Part shown: in pieces, positions 8,758-17,215 of the stretch
How positions within the stretch are numbered: the first letter of the stretch is position 1
Layout of the letters: every line of letters starts with the position of its first letter
Assembly: GCF_025847275.1 (NCBI RefSeq)
Contig: NZ_JAOZEV010000005.1
Coordinates: 186,001 to 250,000, forward strand
Length of the DNA: 64,000 bases
Source of the DNA: Flavobacterium frigoritolerans
GTDB taxonomy: Bacteria > Bacteroidota > Bacteroidia > Flavobacteriales > Flavobacteriaceae
Reading direction: 5' to 3'
Notes under the pieces: generated by a model
Seen by the model: only the letters and a program-made list of their open reading frames with translations
Told to the model about the DNA's origin: nothing
Databases searched by the model: none
Translations under genes and position numbers: made by a program

Positions 8758-9750
8758 ATGTTCCCACTACAAAGAAACCGCCGTTTAAGAACTAATGAAT
8801 CTATTCGCTCTTTAGTTCGTGAAACTACCCTAAGTCCAAACGATTTTATGCTTCCAATGTTTATTGCAGAGGGGAAAGATGTAAAAGTCGCGATTCCATC
8901 AATGCCAGGAATATACCGCCATTCATTGGATAATACTATAAAAGAAGTAAAAGAAGCTTGGGCATTAGGAATAAAAGCAGTTAATCTTTATGTGAAAGTA
9001 AGTGAGAACTTAAAAGACAATAAAGGGGTAGAAGCTTGGAACAAAGACGGATTAATGCAACAAGCAATCCGTGCGATAAAAGATGCAGTTCCAGAAATGA
9101 TTGTAATGCCAGACGTAGCACTTGATCCATTTTCTATTTACGGACATGACGGAATTATAGAAAACGGACAAATTATTAACGATGCAACGGTAGATGCACT
9201 TACTCGAATGAGTTTAAGCCACGCCGATGCTGGAGCTGACTTTGTTGCCCCAAGTGATATGATGGACGGTCGAGTTCTTGCAATCCGTAAAGCATTAGAA
9301 GAAAGCGGACACCACAATGTAGGAATCATGAGTTATAGTGCTAAGTATGCTTCGGCATTTTACGGACCATTTCGAGATGCATTAGATTCAGCTCCAGTAG
9401 ATTCTCAGAATGTTCCAAAAGATAAAAAAACATACCAAATGGATTATGCCAACCGTATCGAAGGACTTCGTGAAGCATTACTAGATGTTGAGGAAGGAGC
9501 AGATATTGTTATGGTAAAACCAGGAATTGCTTATCTAGATATTGTTCGAGAAGTAAAAAATGCAGTTCATGTACCAGTTGCAGTATATCAGGTTTCGGGA
9601 GAATACGCTATGGTAAAGGCCGCAGCCGAAAGAGGTTGGCTAGATCACGACAAAATTATGATTGAGCAACTATATTGCATTAAGAGAGCAGGAGCTAGTA
9701 TTATCTCAACTTATTTTGCAAAAGAAGCAGCAGTAATATTAAATAGGTAG
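8758..9750 (+). CDS. hemB: Porphobilinogen synthase (delta-aminolevulinic acid dehydratase)
   Basis: HemB condenses two 5-aminolevulinate molecules into porphobilinogen, the second common step of tetrapyrrole synthesis. At 330 residues it is full length. The two active-site lysines are visible: Lys196 in MSYSAKYASAFYGPFRDA and Lys254 in MVKPGIAYLDIV. The metal loop near residues 118-132 reads PDVALDPFSIYGHDG, with Asp and Ala in place of the cysteines of zinc enzymes, so this is the Mg-type (cysteine-free) form. It has its own leader and is followed at 45 bp by a secreted protein gene. Confidence 0.97.
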   Translation: MFPLQRNRRLRTNESIRSLVRETTLSPNDFMLPMFIAEGKDVKVAIPSMPGIYRHSLDNTIKEVKEAWALGIKAVNLYVKVSENLKDNKGVEAWNKDGLMQQAIRAIKDAVPEMIVMPDVALDPFSIYGHDGIIENGQIINDATVDALTRMSLSHADAGADFVAPSDMMDGRVLAIRKALEESGHHNVGIMSYSAKYASAFYGPFRDALDSAPVDSQNVPKDKKTYQMDYANRIEGLREALLDVEEGADIVMVKPGIAYLDIVREVKNAVHVPVAVYQVSGEYAMVKAAAERGWLDHDKIMIEQLYCIKRAGASIISTYFAKEAAVILNR

Positions 9751-9794
9751 ATATTTTAAAAATAGTATTTTTGGTGAAAATTAAAATAAAACCT

Positions 9795-10721
9795 ATGAAA
9801 AATTTAGTGGTTAGCTTTATGTTGCTTGCTTTTGGAACTGTAATTGGACAGGAAATTAAAATTAAAAAAGATGTAATTAGTATTGACGGAGTTGAAGTTG
9901 CTATGCTTGATAAGAAAAAGACAATTTATACTTTTAGTACTCTTGATAAAATTCCCAAATTTTCTGTAGAAAAGAAACAGACAATTTTATTAGACGGTTC
10001 ATTGATATACTGGTGTGTTATTACAGATTTAAATACTAATAAAACTAAAGAATTAGTAGATTATGGCGCAGATCAAGGTTTGAGTTTTCAAAGGGGTATT
10101 GTTGCTAGTGTAGTTAATGAGAAGTATAAGTTTCTTGTTCCAGGTGGAATAGATGAAAAAGCACTTTCAGAATTTATAGAAGATACCCACTTAAATATTC
10201 AAAAAGATTTCGAAGATGCTGATGAAAAGACTGTCGAAGACCTTAAAAAAGACCTAGATGTATTGATTAAATATAACATCAAGGTTAATAAAAATGGGGA
10301 TATTGTACAACCTCAAGAGTTATTTAAAGGGCTTCGTACAGTAACCGAAGATGTTGTAATTGGTAAAATAGTGAAAGAAAATATTGTCACAGTTGGTGGT
10401 TTTCCTCCTGTTTTAACTTACAATGTGAATTCTTTATTTAAAATAGATGAAGGGTCTATAAAAGAAAAATCATACACTAGATTAATAGCTACATGGTATT
10501 TTTCTAAACCAGGATATAAAAATCCTATAACAGGTAGAAATATTAGAGAACAAATAATTACAAAGGATGAAAAATCATTTAATGTAAAACAAAGTCTTCC
10601 AGATGCTATAATTTCTGAGCTTAAAGTGTCGCCAAAAACAGGAGAAGGAGATTTACTTTCTAAACTAATTGTTGCTAAACTTCTTGCCAATGGTTACGAA
10701 TTTGAAGCAATGAAGAAATAA
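9795..10721 (+). CDS. Secreted protein of unknown function
   Basis: Unrecognised 308-residue protein. I place the start at the ATG at 9795 because a typical signal peptide follows directly (MKNLVVSFMLLAFGTVIGQ). An in-frame TTG at 9771 would add a charged N-terminus in front of it. The mature part is rich in Lys, Glu and beta-type segments and has no cysteine pairs or catalytic motif that I can name. It lies between hemB and a cytochrome c gene that starts 12 bp later, so these may share a transcript. Confidence 0.7.
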   Translation: MKNLVVSFMLLAFGTVIGQEIKIKKDVISIDGVEVAMLDKKKTIYTFSTLDKIPKFSVEKKQTILLDGSLIYWCVITDLNTNKTKELVDYGADQGLSFQRGIVASVVNEKYKFLVPGGIDEKALSEFIEDTHLNIQKDFEDADEKTVEDLKKDLDVLIKYNIKVNKNGDIVQPQELFKGLRTVTEDVVIGKIVKENIVTVGGFPPVLTYNVNSLFKIDEGSIKEKSYTRLIATWYFSKPGYKNPITGRNIREQIITKDEKSFNVKQSLPDAIISELKVSPKTGEGDLLSKLIVAKLLANGYEFEAMKK

Positions 10722-10733
10722 TTATTAAGAAGC

Positions 10734-11132
10734 ATGAAAAAAATAATACTTGCATTTGCAATACTTGCATTCGTTTCTTGTAAAAAAGAAGAGAAAGTAA
10801 CGATAGATAATTCAGGAATGCCAACCGAAGAATCTGCTACTCTAGCAGCTAAAACGCCAGAAGAATTGGGGAAAGCAATTTTTGAAGGACAAGGAAACTG
10901 TTTTGCCTGCCATCAGGTAGACCAAAAAGTTATTGGTCCAAGCATTAAAGAAATAGCCAAAATATATAAAGATAAAAATGGAGATATGGTTACATTTCTT
11001 AAAGGAAAAGGGGACCCAATTGTTGATCCAAGTCAGTTTGAAGTGATGAAGACAAATTTTCCTGTAACACAGGCTATGTCCGACGAAGAACTAAAAGCAC
11101 TCGAAGCCTATTTTTATAGCTTTTTAAAGTAG
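10734..11132 (+). CDS. Lipoprotein cytochrome c, single haem
   Basis: A 132-residue protein with an SP-II signal (LAFVSCKKEE) that anchors it to a membrane. One c-type haem site reads CFACH near residues 57-61, and a distal methionine is expected in the segment around VMKTNFPVTQAMSDEEL. The fold is class I cytochrome c, with the typical closing helix DEELKALEAYFYSFL. It probably carries electrons in the periplasm. It lies 12 bp after an unknown secreted protein gene. Haem supply is encoded nearby (hemB), though co-regulation is not shown. Confidence 0.92.
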   Translation: MKKIILAFAILAFVSCKKEEKVTIDNSGMPTEESATLAAKTPEELGKAIFEGQGNCFACHQVDQKVIGPSIKEIAKIYKDKNGDMVTFLKGKGDPIVDPSQFEVMKTNFPVTQAMSDEELKALEAYFYSFLK

Positions 11133-11212
11133 GAGCTTATCCCGCTTTCCGCTATATCTTTATGTTTTTAAAGGAAAAACATAAAGGATGCCGCTTCTAT
11201 CGGGGCTAAAAA
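11133..11212. repeat. Palindromic intergenic element
   Basis: Just after the cytochrome gene, ATCTTTATGTTTTT pairs with AAAAACATAAAGGAT downstream, making a long near-perfect hairpin with one extra G. Around it lie CCCGCTTTCCGC on the left and GCCGCTTCTATCGGGGC on the right. The look is that of a dispersed REP-like element rather than a terminator, because a separate terminator follows it. Confidence 0.6.
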
Positions 11213-11214
11213 AA

Positions 11215-11250
11215 ACAAAAACCATTCGTATTTACGAGTGGTTTTTTTGT
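11215..11250 (+). terminator. Terminator after the cytochrome c gene
   Basis: ACCATTCG (11221-11228) pairs with CGAGTGGT (11235-11242), allowing one T-G pair, and is followed by TTTTTTTG. An A-run precedes it, so it may also act weakly on the other strand. Confidence 0.8.
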
Positions 11251-11310
11251 TTCTGTAAGGTTTCCAAAACCTAGTAGGCATGATTCGTTCTATATGTATA
11301 AGTTTGCGAG

Positions 11311-11425
11311 CCCTTCGACTCCGCTCAGGGTGACAAAATTAACCTAAAGTAATATATTTATGAGGTATTCGTTTAAGAGAAACAAACACAATCTTGTCTT
11401 TTTGAGCGAAGTCGAAGAATCTCCG
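11311..11425. repeat. CTTCGACTCCGCTCAGG-type interspersed repeat
   Basis: CCCTTCGACTCCGCTCAGGG followed by TGACAAAATT (11311-11340), with a decayed inverted partner GAGCGAAGTCGAAGAATCTC near 11404-11423. The same core recurs near 41807, 41960, 51177 and 51281. The remaining gap to 11562 shows no further gene. Confidence 0.75.
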
Positions 11426-11562
11426 TAAGGAACTCAATAATAAATGATTTAGGTCAATAACCTGAAGTAGACCTTTGGCAAAGTTCAAAACTATGACAAA
11501 GGTTAGGATGAAAGGTTGCGATAAATTGTAAATCGTTATTGTTATTTTTTTACTTTTATAAA

Positions 11563-12039
11563 ATGGAAACAGCTTATATTAATTCACCATTAGGAATCAC
11601 CAAAATTGTTGGTGATGAAAATGGAATTTCAGAAATTACCGTTGCTAACGCTGGTGATAATGCGGTTTCAGGGGTAATTGCAATCGAGTTGCAAAAAGCT
11701 GTTTCGCAATTAAATGATTACTTTTTAGGCAAAAGAACCGATTTTGATTTTAAGCTAAACCCCAAAGGAACAGATTTTCAGCAAAGAGTTTGGAAAGGAT
11801 TACTTGAGATACCATTTGGTAAAACCATGAGCTATTTAGAACTATCTAAAAGACTAGGAGATGTCAAAGCTATTCGAGCTGTAGCATCTGCAAATGGTAA
11901 AAATCCACTTTGGATAGTTGTTCCATGTCATCGCGTAATAGGAACCGATGGTTCATTAACAGGATATGCAGGCGGATTATGGCGAAAAAAATGGTTACTA
12001 GAACATGAAAATCCAGTGAAACAGCAAAGTTTGTTTTGA
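11563..12039 (+). CDS. ogt: Methylated-DNA--protein-cysteine methyltransferase
   Basis: This 158-residue protein moves the methyl group from O6-methylguanine in DNA to its own cysteine, a one-use repair reaction. The active site is plain: IVVPCHRVI, with the acceptor Cys and the following His-Arg, then the GYAGGLWRKKWLLEHE closing helix. The DNA-binding helix region FGKTMSYLELSKRLGDVKAIRAVASA precedes it. I start at the ATG at 11563 (METAYINSPLG); an in-frame TTG at 11539 would add eight hydrophobic residues not seen in the family. No AdaA-type regulatory domain is fused to it. Confidence 0.95.
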   Translation: METAYINSPLGITKIVGDENGISEITVANAGDNAVSGVIAIELQKAVSQLNDYFLGKRTDFDFKLNPKGTDFQQRVWKGLLEIPFGKTMSYLELSKRLGDVKAIRAVASANGKNPLWIVVPCHRVIGTDGSLTGYAGGLWRKKWLLEHENPVKQQSLF

Positions 12040-12540
12040 TTTGCCTAATGTAAATTTCACGAATAGAGACAGATTAAAAGAAAGTGGTGGGACTTTGAGA
12101 GAGAATTGCTAACTTAAAAATACGCTCGCAGATTTGCTTCGACTGTTTACTATCGTTCGAGTAGCAGATTAAAACAGATTTTTTTTTGAATAAAAACATT
12201 GAGTTGATACTCTATAAGCTCCAGCGGAGCAGAATGTTTATAGCCAATATATATTCTTGTACCAAAAGCTCCAGCGGAGCGATATCTATGTTCGCTTTCT
12301 AATTGCGAAATATGTCACCCCGATGGGGTTCTTAAAAAAAACAATTAAATTTTTTATAAATATAGCGTCCTGCTGGGACTTACTTTATTGTGATTTAATG
12401 AAGAATTAGATAGAATTTTGAAAGTATCAAATTTTAAGTATATTTATACAGGCGATGAATTAGTGATCAACACTTTTTAAGCAAAGTCTAACATTCTAAG
12501 AATGTTTAAGTAAGTCTAAAAAACTAAGTAGTCTATAATA
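12040..12540. repeat. Intergenic region with a composite REP-like module
   Basis: No gene is visible. Two GCTCCAGCGGAGC palindromes lie near 12209-12221 and 12260-12272, CACCCCGATGGGGTT near 12309-12323, and AGCGTCCTGCTGGGACT near 12364-12380. These are the same three palindrome types that build the tandem array at 2.7-3.5 kb, here on the opposite strand and in single-module form. Confidence 0.75.
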
Positions 12541-13254
12541 ATGATTGAAAAATTAAACCTAAACAACATCCTTTTTCTAGATATAGAAACTGTTCCTGAA
12601 ACAGCTGATTTCGATGAATTGGATGATGAGATGAAAGAACTTTGGGAACATAAAACACAATATCAGCGAAAAGAAGATTTTACCGCCGAGGAATTTTATG
12701 ACCGTGCTGGAATTTGGGCAGAGTTTGGTAAAATCGTTTGTATTTCTGTTGGATATTTTACCATCAAAGGTGATATCCGAAATTTTCGAGTAACATCATT
12801 TTTTGGAGATGAGGTAAAAATTCTTAAAGATTTCAATAATCTATTAAACAACCATTACAATAAACCGTATCATGTTTTATGTGGGCATAATGCAAAGGAA
12901 TTCGATATTCCGTTTATCGCCAGACGAATGATTATCAACCAAATTGCGATTCCAGATAAGCTGAATTTATTCGGAAAAAAACCATGGGAAGTACCACATT
13001 TAGATACATTGGAACTATGGAAGTTCGGTGATTACAAGCACTTTACCTCTCTAAAATTATTGACTAAAATCTTAGGAGTTCCTTCTCCAAAAGGAGATAT
13101 CGATGGAAGTCAGGTAGGACATGTTTTTTATGTTGAGAAAGACATCGACAGAATTGTTACTTATTGTGAAAAAGATACGATTGCTGTAGCCCAAATTTTT
13201 CTGCGCTTACGCCGAGAGGATTTATTGATTGATGATGAAATTATTCATGTTTAG
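12541..13254 (+). CDS. 3'-5' exonuclease, PolB-exonuclease-like
   Basis: A 237-residue stand-alone exonuclease of the DEDDy kind, related to the proofreading domain of family B polymerases. The three motifs are visible: LFLDIETVPE near the N-terminus (Exo I), CGHNAKEFDIPFIARRM (Exo II) and IVTYCEKDTIAVAQIFLRL (Exo III with Tyr-x3-Asp). No polymerase domain is present. Its biological substrate is not known from sequence; a role in trimming or repair of single-stranded DNA ends is an inference. It stands alone with repeat-bearing spacers on both sides. Confidence 0.88.
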   Translation: MIEKLNLNNILFLDIETVPETADFDELDDEMKELWEHKTQYQRKEDFTAEEFYDRAGIWAEFGKIVCISVGYFTIKGDIRNFRVTSFFGDEVKILKDFNNLLNNHYNKPYHVLCGHNAKEFDIPFIARRMIINQIAIPDKLNLFGKKPWEVPHLDTLELWKFGDYKHFTSLKLLTKILGVPSPKGDIDGSQVGHVFYVEKDIDRIVTYCEKDTIAVAQIFLRLRREDLLIDDEIIHV

Positions 13255-13431
13255 TTTTTAAGGAGGCAAAGGTTCAAAGGCACAGAGTTGAAAAGAGGCA
13301 GTGGATAAATAAGCAACGATAAAAAAATATGATTTAACGTCTTTGCGAGAAACAATTAATACAAAGAAATTAGTTAAAATGTTTTAAGAAAAGCACTTAT
13401 ACAACTTGTATGTTTTAATAAAATTTAAAAA
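13255..13431. repeat. Short decayed repeat spacer
   Basis: Contains GGCAAAGGTTCAAAGGCACAGAG and GTCTTTGCGAG-like segments that resemble the repeat arms seen near 41.7 and 42.0 kb. No gene, promoter or terminator is clear. Confidence 0.4.
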
Positions 13432-14508
13432 ATGACACATCCAGAAATAGCCTTGTTAAGAATGATTTCTCAAAAAATTCTGAAAACAAACTTTCATGAA
13501 CCTCAAGAGATTGTAAAACATTTAGGAGCCATGCAGGCTCAGGATTATTCAATGGCGAAATGGGCGGTTGGTTCTCGATGTGATGCTTCTGAAAAGAGTA
13601 TTGAAGAGGCTATTAATTCAGGAAAAATTATTCGAACGCATATTTTACGTCCAACTTGGCATTTTGTTTCTGCGGATGATATTTACTGGATGCTCGATGT
13701 TTCAGGGCCTCAAGTAAAAAAGATTGTACTATCAGCAGCAAAGAAAAATGGCTTTGACGAAAAGAAACTGCATAAAATTAATTCATCGATAGAAAAGATA
13801 TTAGCAGGGAACAATTCGCTAACCCGTGATGAGATTATGCAGGAGCTTAATATTCAAAGAGATTCAGGTCAGGGTTTTTTGAATAGTACCATAGTTATGA
13901 TGAATGCAGAATTAGATGGTTTAGTTTGTAATGGAATAATGAAAGGGAAGCAGTTAACATATTCATTATTAGAAGAAAAAGTTCCGAAAACAAATGGTAA
14001 ACTAACAAAAGAAGAAGGGCTGGCAAAATTAGCGAAACGATATTTTGAAAGTCATGGTCCTGCAACATTGTTAGATTTTACGTGGTGGTCGGGTTTTCCT
14101 GCTACAACAGCAAAACTGGCTATTCATTCTGTTGAATCAGAGTTAGATTCGATTGAAGTTGATGGTAAAAAATATTGGTTTAAAAAAGGGCTTCCATCAG
14201 AAACTGAGATTCCTAAAAGTATTCATTTTCTACCTTCTTTTGATGAGATTTTAATTTCATATAAAACGCGGGAGATAACCATTGCAAAAGAACATCAGGC
14301 TAATGCATTTACAAACAACGGTATCTTTTGGCCGATAATTATAGAAGATGAAAAAGTTATCGGAACATGGAAACGAACAGTAAAAAAGCAGCATATAAAG
14401 ATAGAAACCAATTTCTTTGAACCAATTTCTGCCGATAAAAAGAGTCTTGTTTTGGAAGCTATAAAACCTTTTGAGAGTTATTTAGAAGCTAAAATTGTTA
14501 TCGAGTAA
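13432..14508 (+). CDS. AlkZ-like winged-helix DNA glycosylase family protein
   Basis: A 358-residue member of the HTH_42 (AlkZ/YcaQ) family, whose characterised members are DNA glycosylases that remove bulky alkylated bases or unhook interstrand crosslinks. The N-terminal part has MQAQDYSMAKWAVGSR, giving the Gln-x-Gln pair (Gln35, Gln37) reported as catalytic in AlkZ. It continues with IIRTHILRPTWHFV, the conserved Arg-Pro-Thr-x-His block, and ends in GTWKRTVKKQHIKIE, a conserved strand. It is not next to antibiotic genes, so a general repair role is more likely than self-resistance. Activity is inferred from the family. Confidence 0.82.
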   Translation: MTHPEIALLRMISQKILKTNFHEPQEIVKHLGAMQAQDYSMAKWAVGSRCDASEKSIEEAINSGKIIRTHILRPTWHFVSADDIYWMLDVSGPQVKKIVLSAAKKNGFDEKKLHKINSSIEKILAGNNSLTRDEIMQELNIQRDSGQGFLNSTIVMMNAELDGLVCNGIMKGKQLTYSLLEEKVPKTNGKLTKEEGLAKLAKRYFESHGPATLLDFTWWSGFPATTAKLAIHSVESELDSIEVDGKKYWFKKGLPSETEIPKSIHFLPSFDEILISYKTREITIAKEHQANAFTNNGIFWPIIIEDEKVIGTWKRTVKKQHIKIETNFFEPISADKKSLVLEAIKPFESYLEAKIVIE

Positions 14509-14789
14509 AATATAGGTACAGATTTTTAAGTTGCTCCTACGGAGTTATTAATGCAATATTGTAACATTTTCTGTAAATATGATGCTAGAAAAGGTGGTAT
14601 TAAGTTGATTATTAGTTGTTTTTCTATAGATCCAATGCTTCGTCAGGGCTACAGAAACTCCGTTGGGAATGTGCTATTATAACAATAATTAAAGTTCGTT
14701 GTTTTAACCCCATCGGGGTGACATATTAAAATCTGATAATGTTTTTTTTTTGATCTATAATAAAACTTCGAGTTTCATCAATAAAATGG
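14509..14789. repeat. Intergenic REP-like palindromes
   Basis: Holds GTTGCTCCTACGGAGTTATTAATGC near 14531, an ACTCCGTTGGGA relative near 14659, and an intact AACCCCATCGGGGTGACATATTA near 14706. These match palindrome types in the arrays at 2.7-3.5 and 12.2 kb. No gene is seen. Confidence 0.65.
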
Positions 14790-14837
14790 TTGTGCATTTT
14801 ATTGCTAAATAATTACATTTACAAAAAATATATAATT

Positions 14838-16277
14838 ATGGTGTTAAGTAGATTTTGGCTAGCGATATTCATTTCGTCAATTGCTTTTATTGTAATCAGT
14901 TTGTTTACTGGTAATACATATACTATTGATTATGTTTTGAATGGCAAGAAAGATGAGCCTATTTTAATATCTGAAAAGTATATTGAGCAAATCCCTGCTT
15001 TTATCAGAGATAGCATTAAAAAAGCGCCCGATAATACTATAATTATCAATCGTGATGAGGCTAATGCTGATACGACCTATGTTTATAAAAACAAAACTGT
15101 AAAGATTTTTAGCGGAGTTCAAAAATCAGATGGTTTATTACCGACTTGTAAGAGCACTTTGGTTGATTTAATTCTTCCACTTATTGCTTACTTGGCTTTT
15201 TTCTGTGGATTAATGGAGCTTTTAATCATTTCTGGAGCTTCAGGAAAATTAGCAAAAGGGTTGAGTCCAGTGTTTGTAAAGGTGTTTCCTAGTATTCCAA
15301 AAAATCACCCATCAATTTCATACATGACCTTAAATTTTGCGGCTAACTTCTTAGGATTAGATTCTGCCGCGACTCCATTTGGACTTAAAGCGATGGAGAG
15401 TTTACAAGAAATAAACCCAGATAAGGATAAAGCCAGTGATGCACAGATTATGTTTATGTGTCTGCATGCATCTGGTCTTACACTAATTGCAACTTCTATC
15501 ATTGGGTATCGTGCAGCTGCTGGAGCAACAAACCCAGCCGATGTAATGTTGCCTTGTATTATTACCTCTTTTATTGGAACTATTGCTGCTTTTTTAATTG
15601 TTGGAATCAAGCAAAAAATTAATTTCAAAAGCGCCTCTTTGGTTGTAGGCTTGATGGTTATGATTGCTGCCATTGTTGGACTTTTATTCTATGTAAATAG
15701 TTTAGATTTAATTGGTAAAAACTTCTTTACATCAAATCTTTCAGGATTAATATTGTTTGCAATCATTGGGTTTACGTTGGTTTTCTCTCTTAGACATGAG
15801 AAAAAATTTATTGATGCAGAGACCACCGTTTTTGATGCATTTGTAGTAGGAGCAAATAATGGAGTGAAGACAGGAGTTACTATTTTTCCTTACGTTTTAG
15901 GAATGTTAGTGGCTATTTCATTATTTAGAAACAGTGGTTTATTTGAAATTATCAGCCACTGGATTGCATTTATTTTTTCGAATATGGGTGTGAGTAAAGA
16001 AATTACCGATGCGTTGCCAGTAGCTATGCTTCGTCCTTTTAGTTCTGCAGGTTCACGTGGATTCTTGATTGACTCTATGAATACTTTTGGAGCAGATTCT
16101 TTAACCGGAAGATTAAGCAGTATTTTTCAGTGTAGTGCTGAAAGTACTTTTTATGTAATTGCTGTTTATTTTGGATCTGTAAATATAAAAAATACCCGCT
16201 ATGCTTTAGGAACTATGCTTTTGGTTGATGTAATTTGTGTGATTACAGCTATATTTGTGGCAAGTTGGTTTTTTTAG
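14838..16277 (+). CDS. SpmA-SpmB fusion, nucleoside-recognition (Gate) membrane protein
   Basis: A 479-residue polytopic membrane protein that joins the two halves known separately as SpmA and SpmB in spore formers. The first half has NFLGLDSAATPFGLKAM, the SpmA signature. The second has MLRPFSSAGSRGFLIDSM and ESTFYVIAVYFGS, the SpmB signature. An extra stretch of about 90 mostly polar residues (roughly 30-115) lies between the first and second membrane segments and probably faces the periplasm. The start ATG at 14838 gives a clean first membrane helix. Flavobacteria do not sporulate, so the role, perhaps transport, is unknown. Confidence 0.88.
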   Translation: MVLSRFWLAIFISSIAFIVISLFTGNTYTIDYVLNGKKDEPILISEKYIEQIPAFIRDSIKKAPDNTIIINRDEANADTTYVYKNKTVKIFSGVQKSDGLLPTCKSTLVDLILPLIAYLAFFCGLMELLIISGASGKLAKGLSPVFVKVFPSIPKNHPSISYMTLNFAANFLGLDSAATPFGLKAMESLQEINPDKDKASDAQIMFMCLHASGLTLIATSIIGYRAAAGATNPADVMLPCIITSFIGTIAAFLIVGIKQKINFKSASLVVGLMVMIAAIVGLLFYVNSLDLIGKNFFTSNLSGLILFAIIGFTLVFSLRHEKKFIDAETTVFDAFVVGANNGVKTGVTIFPYVLGMLVAISLFRNSGLFEIISHWIAFIFSNMGVSKEITDALPVAMLRPFSSAGSRGFLIDSMNTFGADSLTGRLSSIFQCSAESTFYVIAVYFGSVNIKNTRYALGTMLLVDVICVITAIFVASWFF

Positions 16278-16320
16278 TAAACAGCATTTAAATTAAAAAT
16301 TATATAAATATAAAATAGTA

Positions 16321-16398
16321 TGAAAACAGGTAAATACACAAAATACATTGCAATTGCATTATTGTTGCTTTTTTTAATAACAAGTCTATTAGCTTAAA
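16321..16398 (+). CDS. Candidate 25-residue membrane peptide
   Basis: ATG at 16321 opens a 25-codon frame ending in TAA at 16396-16398. It encodes a basic N-terminus (MKTGKYTKYIA) and one hydrophobic helix (IALLLLFLITSLLA). It sits 43 bp after the SpmA-SpmB fusion and 15 bp before a lipoprotein gene, on the same strand. The Lys-rich head and single helix are typical of small membrane proteins, but the frame could also be chance. I found no similar peptide elsewhere in the window. Confidence 0.4.
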
Positions 16399-16413
16399 CG
16401 TTAGTTGATTAAT

Positions 16414-17166
16414 ATGAATAGAATTTACATTACGTTGTTTTTGTTGGCTCTGGTAAGTTGTAAAAAAGAACCAGCAACAGTAGGCCCTAAGTGGACTAAA
16501 GAAGACAAAAAAGAAATGACTGCAAAGCCAGCATTTAATACTGTTACCCCAAAAATTGATACGATATTTATTTCTGGGAATGAAGAAATAGGGGAGAGTA
16601 ACTATGTATTAGCTTCTTTTTTAGATAAAAAAATAGATAAAGACAGCCTCATAACTATTCAATATCGACTTGATTTTTTTACAAATAAAACAAAAGTAGG
16701 ATCAGAGAAAGTTACCATTGTCCCATTTACCGAAGGTTCGGCTTGGGGTGCTACATATGGTTTATCAGATGAAGACAATGCTACAGTATCGCCTTTTATC
16801 CATGTCAGTTTTGGTTATGAAGCTTGTGGATATAATCGACAACACTATTTGTTTTATTTAAAAAATAATAATGTACAGCTTGTACACGATTGGGATTCTA
16901 TGAGTGACGGCGGTTGGGGAAGTTGGTTAGAATTTGGAGGAATAAATCCTAAAAATGAACCTGTTTCTTTTTATAGTAAAAGAGTTTCTTACGGTGGTAA
17001 AGAAGATGTTAATGATGAAGATATGGGAACCGTTGAACATTCGGATTCTATCGTGTTTCATCTGAAAAACAATAAATGGGAAAAACGATTGTTGACCCCA
17101 AAGGAAAAGGTATACTGGAAAAAAGACATTACATTTAATGAATTTTATCCTCAATTTGCAGAATAA
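16414..17166 (+). CDS. Predicted lipoprotein, unknown function
   Basis: A 250-residue lipoprotein with the lipobox Leu-Val-Ser-Cys (MNRIYITLFLLALVSCKKEP). I take the ATG at 16414; a TTG at 16405 would add three residues only. The mature part is rich in Asp, Lys and aromatic residues, with segments such as HDWDSMSDGGWGSWLEFGG, and has no motif I can name. It lies after the small membrane peptide and ends at a strong bidirectional terminator. Confidence 0.72.
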   Translation: MNRIYITLFLLALVSCKKEPATVGPKWTKEDKKEMTAKPAFNTVTPKIDTIFISGNEEIGESNYVLASFLDKKIDKDSLITIQYRLDFFTNKTKVGSEKVTIVPFTEGSAWGATYGLSDEDNATVSPFIHVSFGYEACGYNRQHYLFYLKNNNVQLVHDWDSMSDGGWGSWLEFGGINPKNEPVSFYSKRVSYGGKEDVNDEDMGTVEHSDSIVFHLKNNKWEKRLLTPKEKVYWKKDITFNEFYPQFAE

Positions 17167-17200
17167 AAAAAGCCTCGCACATTGCGAGGCTTTTCCGTTT
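17166..17200. terminator. Bidirectional terminator
   Basis: GCCTCGC (17172-17178) pairs with GCGAGGC (17184-17190), with an A-run before and TTTT after. It separates the plus-strand lipoprotein gene from the convergent minus-strand M4 protease gene. Confidence 0.85.
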
Positions 17201-17215
17201 TTAGTAAGCAACATA

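Noticed and set aside
14838..16277. Sporulation gene set
   Set aside because: No other spore genes are present; fused Spm-like proteins occur in non-spore-formers.
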